Part shown: positions 1 through 6,068 of the stretch, in pieces
How the letters are laid out: every line of letters starts with the position of its first letter
Position numbering within the stretch: the stretch's first letter is position 1
Assembly (NCBI GenBank): GCA_013002645.1
Contig: JABDJF010000242.1
Location: 1 to 6,068 of the forward strand
Reading direction: 5' to 3'
Source of the DNA: Myxococcales bacterium
GTDB lineage: Bacteria > Myxococcota_A > Polyangia > Polyangiales > Houyiibacteriaceae
DNA: 6,068 nucleotides
Notes under the pieces: model-generated
Told to the model about the DNA's origin: nothing
What the model saw: the letters and a program-made list of their open reading frames with translations, nothing else
Database searches by the model: none
Translations under genes and position numbers: made by a program

Positions 1-2679
1 TGCGACATCACCTACGGCCAGAACAACGAGTTCGGCTTCGACTACATGCGCGATAACATGAAGTTCAGTATCTACGATTACGTCCAACGTGATCTGAACT
101 ACGCCATCGTCGACGAGGTCGACTCGATTTTGATCGACGAGGCCCGCACCCCCTTGATCATCAGCGGCCCGGGCGAGACCGCGAGCGAGAAGTACGAGTT
201 GATCAACGAAGTCATCCCTCGGCTTCGTCAAGAGGAACACTTCGACCTCGATGAGAAGAACCGCAGCGCGACGCTCACCGAGGACGGCATGGAGCGCGTC
301 CAGGAGCTGCTCGGCGGCCGCGGCTTGCTTGGTGGGGACGGCAACCTCTACGACCCCGCCAACCTGGAGACGTTGCACATCTTGCAGCAGTGTTTACGGG
401 CCCATGCCCTCTATCACCGAGACCAACACTACATGGTTTCCGAAGACGGCAAGGTCATGATCATCGACGAGTTCACCGGCCGCGTGCTGCCGGGGCGTCG
501 ATGGTCGGATGGCCTTCACCAGGCGGTCGAAGCCAAAGAGCGCGTCTTGATCCAGAGCGAGAACCTCACGCTGGCGACGATTTCGTTCCAGAACCTCTTT
601 CGTCTGTACAAGAAGTTGTCCGGCATGACCGGAACCGCCGACACCGAAGCCACCGAGTTTCACAACATTTACGAGCTCGACGTCGTCGTCATCCCGACCA
701 ACAAGCCAATTGACCGCCTGGATGAAGAAGATCTGATCTACAAGACCGAGCGCGAGAAGTTTCGCGCGCTTTGCGATGAGATCGAGGTGTCGCACAAGGC
801 AGGGCAGCCCGTGCTGGTTGGTACGACGAGTGTGGAGAAGTCCGATGCGGTCGCGCACTTTCTCAACCGTAAAGGCGTGCCCCACAACGTCCTCAACGCC
901 AAGCAGCACGAGCGTGAGGCCTATGTCGTCGCGCAGGCCGGTACCCCTGGCGCGGTCACCGTCGCCACGAACATGGCCGGTCGAGGCACCGACATCGTGC
1001 TCGGTGGCAACCCTGAAATGCTCGCTCGGATCGAAGTGCTCGAGAAGGCCCCGCAAGAGGTGCTTGCCGACCCCGAACGTCGCGACGCCGAGATTGCCGA
1101 GGCCACCGAGCATTTCATCACCAAGTGCAAGGAGGACGCGAAGGCCGTCAAAGACGCCGGCGGTCTCCGAATCATCGGCACGGAGCGTCACGAATCGCGC
1201 CGCATCGACAACCAGCTCCGCGGCCGCTCGGGCCGTCAGGGCGATGCCGGCGCTTCGCGCTTCTTCCTCTCGCTGGAAGATGATCTGATGCGAATCTTCG
1301 CAGGAGAACGCGTGCAGTCCATGATGGATCGGCTCGGGATGGAAGAGGACATTCCAATCGAGCATCGCTGGGTCACCCGCGCTGTCGAAAACGCGCAGAA
1401 GAAAGTCGAGGAACGCAACTTCGACGTCCGAAAGAACCTGCTCGAGTACGACGATGTGATGAACCAGCAGCGCAAGAGCATGTACGCGCTCCGAAAGCAG
1501 GTCTTGCGCGGCGAGTACCGAACCGTTCCCTCGGACGAGCAGCGCAAGGCCGGTGTGGAACCGGAGCCGTTGGTCGAACAGATCGACGCGGAGCTCCTTT
1601 CCCGGGTCACCAAGGTGCTCGAAAACATCGTGAAGTTCCATTCGTATCCGCTTCCGGATGCGGGCCTCACCGAAGCCGAGCTGCCCGGGCACCGCAAGCG
1701 AGCAAACGAGTCCGATCTCGCTTCGCTCACCGACGTGCGAGTCGAGTACCTCGAGAAGGACCTCTATCTCTGGTTCGGCTGCGTGGTCCCGCTCGAGGAG
1801 TTCCGAGGCGACCCAGTAGGGGCCTACGAGCGTGTCGAACAGGCGGTTGGCATGTCATTGAGCGAGCAGAAAGAGCGTCTGCTCGATTTGGTCGACGAGA
1901 TCGTCGTCACGATGGTCGACCACGCTTGCCCGCCCGGCAAGCATTACGAGGACTGGGACCTCGAAGCCCTCGAGCGCGCGTACAAAGATCAATTCGCGAT
2001 CGGTGCGACCGGCATCCACGAGATCAGCGACCGCGACGAGCTCCTTCGGAAGCTCTATGCGGACGCGTCCGCTGTCCTCGACCGAAAAGAGCACGAGTTT
2101 GGTACCGAGAACTTCCTTCGCCTCTTCCGCGACCTGTACCTGCAGGAAATCGACAAGCAGTGGATGGACCACCTCCAAGGGATGGACCACCTTCGTGATG
2201 GAATTGGCCTGCGCGGCTACGGGCAGCGCGACCCGAAGAAGGAGTACCAGCGCGAGGGCTTCGACATGTACCTCGAGATGGTCCAGAGCGTGAAGTCGTC
2301 CGTCACCCTCGGGATGTTCACCGTCGAGCGTGCGGGCGAGGAAGAGCTGAGGCAGCTCGAGGAGCAGCGACGCCAGGCTACCGAAAAGCGCCAGCGTCAG
2401 ATTCGCACGAGCCATCAGGCCGGTGGAGAGCAGGATGGCGGAGGTGCGCAGCCGTCCGGCCCGAGCAGGCAAGCTCGCCGTGCGGCAGCCCGAAGGGGCA
2501 GGCGTGCAGGCGGCCCCGGTGCTGAAGCTGCACTCGGTCAGCAGGGCCCCGCGCAGGCAGCCACCGTCAAACGCGACCGCCCCAAGCTCGGTCGTAACGA
2601 CCCCTGTTATTGCGGCAGCGGCAAGAAATACAAGAACTGCCACTACCGCGAAGACCAGGCTGCAGCCTCGCCGCAGTAA
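1..2679 (+). CDS. secA: Preprotein translocase ATPase SecA, 5'-truncated by the window edge
   Basis: SecA is the cytosolic and membrane-peripheral ATPase that pushes unfolded preproteins through SecYEG. The frame is open from base 1, giving 892 residues; about 170 N-terminal residues, including Walker A, lie upstream (estimated from E. coli SecA). In window numbering, a DITYGQNNEFGFDYMRDNM motif opens the fragment and the Walker B stretch (VDEVDSILIDEARTP) is at 37-51. The preprotein-binding domain follows, ending near DEFTGR and GRRWSDGLHQAVEAKE. The second nucleotide-binding fold has GMTGTADTEA, NMAGRGTDIVLGG (324-336) and QLRGRSGRQGD (405-415), which carry the arginine fingers. The scaffold/wing region (NLLEYDDVMNQQR) and the WMDHLQGMDHLRDGIGLRGY segment come next. 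A charged coiled-coil-like stretch (about 779-800) and an Arg/Gly/Ala-rich linker lead to a C-terminal zinc motif with C869, C871, C880 and H881. Oddities are an approximately 110-residue insertion in the wing region and the very basic linker. The stop is TAA. Family assignment is essentially certain. Confidence 0.98.
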   Translation, partial: CDITYGQNNEFGFDYMRDNMKFSIYDYVQRDLNYAIVDEVDSILIDEARTPLIISGPGETASEKYELINEVIPRLRQEEHFDLDEKNRSATLTEDGMERVQELLGGRGLLGGDGNLYDPANLETLHILQQCLRAHALYHRDQHYMVSEDGKVMIIDEFTGRVLPGRRWSDGLHQAVEAKERVLIQSENLTLATISFQNLFRLYKKLSGMTGTADTEATEFHNIYELDVVVIPTNKPIDRLDEEDLIYKTEREKFRALCDEIEVSHKAGQPVLVGTTSVEKSDAVAHFLNRKGVPHNVLNAKQHEREAYVVAQAGTPGAVTVATNMAGRGTDIVLGGNPEMLARIEVLEKAPQEVLADPERRDAEIAEATEHFITKCKEDAKAVKDAGGLRIIGTERHESRRIDNQLRGRSGRQGDAGASRFFLSLEDDLMRIFAGERVQSMMDRLGMEEDIPIEHRWVTRAVENAQKKVEERNFDVRKNLLEYDDVMNQQRKSMYALRKQVLRGEYRTVPSDEQRKAGVEPEPLVEQIDAELLSRVTKVLENIVKFHSYPLPDAGLTEAELPGHRKRANESDLASLTDVRVEYLEKDLYLWFGCVVPLEEFRGDPVGAYERVEQAVGMSLSEQKERLLDLVDEIVVTMVDHACPPGKHYEDWDLEALERAYKDQFAIGATGIHEISDRDELLRKLYADASAVLDRKEHEFGTENFLRLFRDLYLQEIDKQWMDHLQGMDHLRDGIGLRGYGQRDPKKEYQREGFDMYLEMVQSVKSSVTLGMFTVERAGEEELRQLEEQRRQATEKRQRQIRTSHQAGGEQDGGGAQPSGPSRQARRAAARRGRRAGGPGAEAALGQQGPAQAATVKRDRPKLGRNDPCYCGSGKKYKNCHYREDQAAASPQ

Positions 2680-2691
2680 GCCGCTTCTGGT

Positions 2692-2697
2692 AAGAGG
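2692..2697 (+). promoter_or_regulatory. Ribosome binding site of argJ
   Basis: AAGAGG lies 6 bases before the ATG at 2704 and resembles a Shine-Dalgarno core. No other start codon occurs in this frame between the secA stop and this ATG, so the site and the frame agree on the start. A GCCTC at 2665-2669, inside the secA end, could pair with GAGGC at 2694-2698 and partly mask the site. That pairing is only five bases and is speculative. Confidence 0.6.
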
Positions 2698-2703
2698 CAC
2701 GCC

Positions 2704-3894
2704 ATGAGCGGACGGGTCAAGGGGTTTCGCTTCGCTGGCGTACATGGCGGGGTCAAGGCAGGCGATGCGTTGGATTTGGGTCTGATCGTCGCGGACGAAC
2801 CCGCCGTCGCCGCCGGGGTGTTCACCAGGAATCGCGTGCGCGCTGCTCCGGTGACGATTAGCGAGCGCCGATTGAAGAGCGGGCTTTGCCAAGCGGTCAT
2901 GGTGAACAGTGGAAACGCGAATGCCTGCACTGGAAAGCGAGGTCAACAGGCGGCGCTGGCGCTGACCCGTGCGGTTGCCCGGTCGCTGCGCGTCCCGAGC
3001 TCGCTCGTCGTACCGGCCTCGACCGGCGTCATTGGCGTGCAGCTGCCACGCGAGAAGATCGAAATGGCGATTCCCAGCCTCGTCGAGGATCTTTCCGAGA
3101 CTGGCGCATCTCGGTTTGCCCGCTCCATCCTAACCACCGATCGCGGCCCCAAGGTCGCGCAGGCCGAGGCCAAAGTAGGCCGAACGACATGCCGCATTCT
3201 GGGAATCGCCAAGGGCGCCGGGATGATTCATCCAAACATGGCCACGACCCTCGCGTTCGTGACCACAGATGCTCCGATTCGTCGAGCGACGCTCTCGAAG
3301 CTGTTGCGGAAAGCGACCGAGCTCAGCTTCAACCGTGCCAGCGTCGACGGCGACACCAGCACCAACGATTCGATTTATGTGTTTGCATCAGGCGCTGCCA
3401 CGCGCCGAGCCGTAGAAGAAAACAGCGCTGCGGGCCGACGCTTCCTGGGGGCGCTCACCGAGGTCCTCGAGTCACTCGCCAAAAAGGTCGTCGCCGATGG
3501 AGAGGGCGCCGAGCACCTCGTACGAATCGAGGTTTGCGGAGCCCGAACCAATGCTGATGCGGTGCAGATCGCGAGGACCATCGCCGGCTCCCAACTCGTC
3601 AAGACGGCGCTCCACGGTTGCGACCCGAACTGGGGCCGTATCGTCGCCGCCGCGGGTCGCTCGGGCGTGCGTTTCAATCCTGATCACGCTTCGGTTCAGA
3701 TCGGGCGGGTTTCGATTTTCCGTGAGGGGACGCCCGTCATGACCCCAAAAACCGAGTTGAAAGCGGCCCGGACGATGAAGCGCAAGGAATACCAGATCTC
3801 GGTCGTCGTCGGCTCTGGGCGCGGGCTCGGTCATTATTGGACCTGCGACCTCGGTCACGAGTACGTTCGGATCAACGCCGACTACCGGACGTGA
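2704..3894 (+). CDS. argJ: Glutamate N-acetyltransferase / amino-acid acetyltransferase ArgJ
   Basis: ArgJ transfers the acetyl group from N2-acetylornithine to glutamate, giving ornithine and N-acetylglutamate (the cyclic arginine pathway). Bifunctional members also use acetyl-CoA; the sequence alone does not settle which type this is. The 396 residues match the usual family length. Visible family motifs are VNSGNANACTG in the N-terminal part, PASTGVIG with the oxyanion pair T107-G108, and KGAGMIHPNMATT, where self-cleavage is expected between A180 and T181. That would give an alpha chain of 180 and a beta chain of 216 residues, with T181 as nucleophile. SFNRASVDGDTSTND (208-222), GCDPNWGRI (305-313) and the C-terminal INADYRT follow. 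All key residues are present, so the enzyme should be active. The ATG is the only start in frame after the secA stop and has AAGAGG upstream. It lies 24 bases after secA and 9 before the next gene, so operon co-transcription is likely. Confidence 0.97.
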   Translation: MSGRVKGFRFAGVHGGVKAGDALDLGLIVADEPAVAAGVFTRNRVRAAPVTISERRLKSGLCQAVMVNSGNANACTGKRGQQAALALTRAVARSLRVPSSLVVPASTGVIGVQLPREKIEMAIPSLVEDLSETGASRFARSILTTDRGPKVAQAEAKVGRTTCRILGIAKGAGMIHPNMATTLAFVTTDAPIRRATLSKLLRKATELSFNRASVDGDTSTNDSIYVFASGAATRRAVEENSAAGRRFLGALTEVLESLAKKVVADGEGAEHLVRIEVCGARTNADAVQIARTIAGSQLVKTALHGCDPNWGRIVAAAGRSGVRFNPDHASVQIGRVSIFREGTPVMTPKTELKAARTMKRKEYQISVVVGSGRGLGHYWTCDLGHEYVRINADYRT

Positions 3895-3903
3895 CTCAAA
3901 ACG

Positions 3904-4944
3904 ATGCTGCGTAAAATCACCCTCCTTTGTGCCACACTGCTCGCGATCCACGCGACCGCTGGCGCCGACAAGAACGACGACGCTCCCGCAGAAGGTCAGC
4001 CTCCCGCTGAAGTGAAGCCCGAACGCTTGTGCATCAAGGACAAGAAGCTCGAGGGCGTCGCCCGGCAACTGGCGGCGCTTCAACACTTCCCTCCTTCGCC
4101 CGAGCTGATCAAGGCTGCGCGTGAAGCCGGGGTCGACGCGAATCCGGTCTATGCCAAGTTCGGTGTCACCGGCGAGTTCGACAGCTTCAAAGTCTGGCTC
4201 GAAGATCTGAACAAGACCTCCGATGCGCCGCTGATCTGCGGCCGCGCGCGTTCAGGGGAGCGCATCGTCCTCGTCGCCGCGGTGCGTGCAGGCGCGCTGA
4301 CGGAGGCGGGGGCCAACTATCTTCACGCCGAGGTGATCGAGGACTTTCGTGATCCGTACCTGGTCGTTCGGGATTCGACGGGATCGTCACGCCGCATCGC
4401 GGTGGATGGTGGCGAGTTCGGCTCGACGATTTCCGTTCCGGTCGAGTGGGGACGTCCGCTCTTCGTTCAATTGGTTGCGACAGGCCCGAGTGGACCTCGA
4501 CCGGTCGCCGAGCGCTGGGTGGGCAAGATGCCAGACGGGCCGACGACGCGGACCGGTTCTCAGTCGCCCGAGGCTTGGCTCATGCAGCTACGGCGATCTG
4601 CGGGCGCTCGCTCGCTGCGTTCGAACCGACTGCTCAGTCGCGAGGCGACGAGCCACGCACAAAACGTCTGTGGCTCGGGCCGACTTGGTCACGAGCTGGA
4701 TCCGAACGGCGACCCCGAGGCTCGCCTGCTCAAGCGCGGCATCCAAGCGCGCGTCGTTGGAGAGGCGGTTGCTCGCGCGGCCACCATGCGGGAAGCACTG
4801 CATGCGATCGAAGACAGCCCGAGTCATCGCATGACGGTGACTGACCCAAGATTCACCGATGCCGGCTACGGCAAGGCCGAGGACGAAAAGGGCCGCACCT
4901 GCGCGGTCATTCTCTTGGCATCCTGGCCGCGCAAAGTCCCCTGA
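3904..4944 (+). CDS. Exported CAP (SCP/PR1, YkwD-like) domain protein
   Basis: This 346-residue protein starts with a Sec-type signal peptide: MLRK, a hydrophobic core at about residues 5-19, and likely cleavage after A19 (ATA) or A21 (AGA). C9 is not in a lipobox, so a lipoprotein is unlikely. An acidic, Pro-rich stretch (22-40) follows. Residues about 43-130 form a helical then strand-rich region, and about 138-207 look beta-rich. The C-terminal CAP domain (about 222-346) has SREATSHAQNVC, LGHEL (H263), GEAVA (E287), SPSHR (H308) and DPRFTDAGYG, matching the His/Glu/His set seen in bacterial CAP proteins. The mature part has four cysteines (C43, C112, C256, C333), possibly two disulfides. 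The role of bacterial CAP proteins is poorly defined; an envelope or extracellular function is inferred. The ATG is fixed by the argJ stop 9 bases upstream. No clear Shine-Dalgarno precedes it, suggesting dependence on argJ translation. CAP assignment is firm; substrate and partners are unknown. Confidence 0.9.
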   Translation: MLRKITLLCATLLAIHATAGADKNDDAPAEGQPPAEVKPERLCIKDKKLEGVARQLAALQHFPPSPELIKAAREAGVDANPVYAKFGVTGEFDSFKVWLEDLNKTSDAPLICGRARSGERIVLVAAVRAGALTEAGANYLHAEVIEDFRDPYLVVRDSTGSSRRIAVDGGEFGSTISVPVEWGRPLFVQLVATGPSGPRPVAERWVGKMPDGPTTRTGSQSPEAWLMQLRRSAGARSLRSNRLLSREATSHAQNVCGSGRLGHELDPNGDPEARLLKRGIQARVVGEAVARAATMREALHAIEDSPSHRMTVTDPRFTDAGYGKAEDEKGRTCAVILLASWPRKVP

Positions 4945-4964
4945 GCTCAGCGGGCAATCGAGAC
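4945..4964. other. Convergent intergenic gap without a recognisable terminator
   Basis: Only 20 bases separate the stop codons of the CAP gene (+) and the membrane protein gene (-). There is no GC-rich hairpin followed by a T-run on either strand. Any termination would have to be Rho-dependent or lie inside the neighbouring coding sequence. The 10-base palindrome CTGAGCTCAG at 4941-4950 overlaps the CAP stop but has no loop and no T-tract. Confidence 0.5.
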
Positions 4965-6068
4965 CTACGCATGGACCCGGGCTGAGCCGGCCCTGTGAGC
5001 GGCAACGAGAATCTGCGCAAGCGCCAAGCCGGCGACGATCGTACCGACCATACCGGCGAGGATTGCGGCGATGGTCGACCCCTCGATGCTTGCCGGCCCG
5101 TGGTCGGCTGGCCAGAGCCCGCCTGCCACGAGAAGACCGATGTGGAGCGAATAAAGCACGAGAAGGGCCACCGCCCAGACATGCGAGCCGCCTCTGGTGC
5201 TGCTGTCCATGAAGGCCATGAGAGAGAGTAGGGCCAGGAGGCCGAAGCCCAAATGCGTGACGGCGGGCGCCCAGGACTGCCATTGGCCGTCGAGCATGAT
5301 CAGGCTTTCATGGCCGCCGGAGGCGAAAAACCAAGCGCCGAGAGCTAGGACCCCGAGCGTCACCGCCACTCGCGCCAGGCGCGCGCCGCGGTAGTATGCT
5401 CTGAATAGCAGGCTTCCGCTGAGCAGGATCGTCGCGCTGGCCAAGATCACGCCCTCGGGCGCGATCCCTTTCATCGTTTGTTGCCACAGAGCGACTCCGG
5501 TCGCGACCACGCCGACGGAAAAGATCGCGACCGCGCGGCCCCGATAGGACATCGGCGTCAGGGCCAAGGTCGCGGTCATGATCAGCAGGGCCAGGGAGAC
5601 GAATGTCAGCGGATGGATGCCACCGGTCAGCAGCACGGCGAGCGCACCGACAGCACTCAGGACGACCGTCGTCACGCGCAGCGCTTTATCGCCTGGGGTC
5701 GAGGGGCGCATCTGTTCGCGCAGTAGCTCCGAGGCCAGGATGGGCGGCCCCGGTGGAATCGGCATGTTCGGAACGCTCGCGCCCGTCTCGGGCGAGGGCG
5801 TGGAGGTCGGCGCCGGTCCGCTCTGCGATTCGGCCGCGGCGGGTTGCACCTGGCTGTGGCTCTCCGTGCCGTTCTTTTTACGGTGAAGGGGCAAGACCGG
5901 TGCTGGCTCGCTCTGAGGTTGGCGCTCGCGAATGGCCGTGCGGCTGACGGTGAGCTTCTCCGGCTCGGCGGGTTCCGGGTCGGAGAGCGCAACGACCGCG
6001 ACGGCCCGAGCCGACGCGGGTACGCCGCCAGCCTGAGGGGGCAGCGTCGCCTGCGAGCTCTCGGGCTC
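4965..6068 (-). CDS. Unrecognised eight-helix membrane protein, N-terminus beyond the window
   Basis: I do not recognise this family. The frame is open from the right edge to a TAG at 4967-4965, giving 367 residues. A TTG at 5894 could be called a start, but 58 stop-free codons lie before it, with the same composition and no ATG or GTG, so the gene most likely continues outside the window. The first ~125 visible residues are rich in Pro, Glu, Ser and Ala (for example SDPEPAEPEK and ERQPESEPAP), contain a basic HRKK patch, and look disordered. Eight hydrophobic segments follow. Counting from the TTG codon they are roughly 71-92, 93-113, 119-138, 147-167, 172-192, 208-229, 238-261 and 271-299. 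Arg/Lys-rich loops (SYRGR, RAYYRGARLAR, the HRAGSAR tail) all fall on one side, predicting both termini in the cytosol. No catalytic motif is evident. It converges on the CAP gene across 20 bases, so it is a separate transcription unit. Confidence 0.82.
   Translation of the reverse strand, partial: EPESSQATLPPQAGGVPASARAVAVVALSDPEPAEPEKLTVSRTAIRERQPQSEPAPVLPLHRKKNGTESHSQVQPAAAESQSGPAPTSTPSPETGASVPNMPIPPGPPILASELLREQMRPSTPGDKALRVTTVVLSAVGALAVLLTGGIHPLTFVSLALLIMTATLALTPMSYRGRAVAIFSVGVVATGVALWQQTMKGIAPEGVILASATILLSGSLLFRAYYRGARLARVAVTLGVLALGAWFFASGGHESLIMLDGQWQSWAPAVTHLGFGLLALLSLMAFMDSSTRGGSHVWAVALLVLYSLHIGLLVAGGLWPADHGPASIEGSTIAAILAGMVGTIVAGLALAQILVAAHRAGSARVHA

Noticed and set aside
394..1692. 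432-codon open frame on the - strand opposite secA
   Set aside because: It is wholly antisense to unmistakable SecA motifs. Long antisense frames are common in GC-rich genes, and its translation shows no recognisable domain.
2162..2192. Two copies of the 13-base GGATGGACCACCT, 18 bases apart
   Set aside because: They encode the WMDHL and GMDHL parts of a conserved SecA segment, so protein conservation explains the repeat.
1855..2946. 363-codon open frame on the - strand across the secA end and argJ start
   Set aside because: It spans two well-supported genes and their spacer on the other strand. The translation is low-complexity Leu/Ala/Val-rich shadow sequence, with no ribosome site considered convincing.
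3472..4086. 204-codon open frame on the - strand over the argJ-CAP junction
   Set aside because: It overlaps the conserved ArgJ C-terminus and the CAP signal peptide. No family resemblance is seen.
4941..4950. 10-base palindrome CTGAGCTCAG at the CAP gene end
   Set aside because: It is too short and loop-free to be a terminator, has no T-run, and is of a size expected by chance.
4977..4996. Possible GC hairpin (CCGGGCTGAGCCGG) just inside the - strand gene end, as a bidirectional terminator
   Set aside because: The arms are only three to four paired bases and no T-tract follows on either strand.
4588..5283. 231-codon open frame on the - strand over the CAP domain and the convergent junction
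   Set aside because: It overlaps the CAP catalytic motifs and, in another frame, the end of the membrane protein. Its Arg/Gly/Ser-rich composition is typical of out-of-frame GC-rich DNA.

Overview
This high-GC window is densely coding and looks like an ordinary chromosomal housekeeping region. It holds three co-directional + strand genes followed by one convergent - strand gene. The organism is probably a deltaproteobacterial-lineage bacterium, most likely Myxococcota. That rests on GC-rich codon use, the secA-argJ adjacency, a SecA with a long insertion in its wing region, and a CAP-domain exported protein with an N-terminal extension of a kind I recall from myxobacterial proteins. The assignment is inference; no rRNA or other marker gene is present.

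Layout. Positions 1-2679 hold the 3' part of secA, entering mid-gene at the motif just before Walker B. Positions 2704-3894 hold a complete argJ, starting 24 bases after the secA stop. Positions 3904-4944 hold a complete gene for an exported CAP (SCP/PR1, YkwD-like) domain protein, starting 9 bases after the argJ stop. All three share one reading frame and are spaced like an operon. After a 20-base convergent gap, positions 6068-4965 (- strand) hold the C-terminal part of an unrecognised eight-helix membrane protein. Its frame stays open to the right edge, so its start lies outside the window. No spacer exceeds 300 bases. I saw no RNA gene, mobile element, CRISPR array or strong terminator.

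How the genes relate. SecA drives post-translational export through SecYEG, and ArgJ recycles the acetyl group in arginine synthesis. There is no direct biochemical link, so their proximity is probably co-transcription. The CAP protein carries a signal peptide and is a plausible Sec substrate.

I did not find a convincing undescribed system. The points most worth a second look are a possible degenerate second CAP-like unit inside the CAP protein, a roughly 110-residue insertion in the SecA helical wing region, and the unrecognised membrane protein with its long Pro/Glu/Ser-rich N-terminal region.
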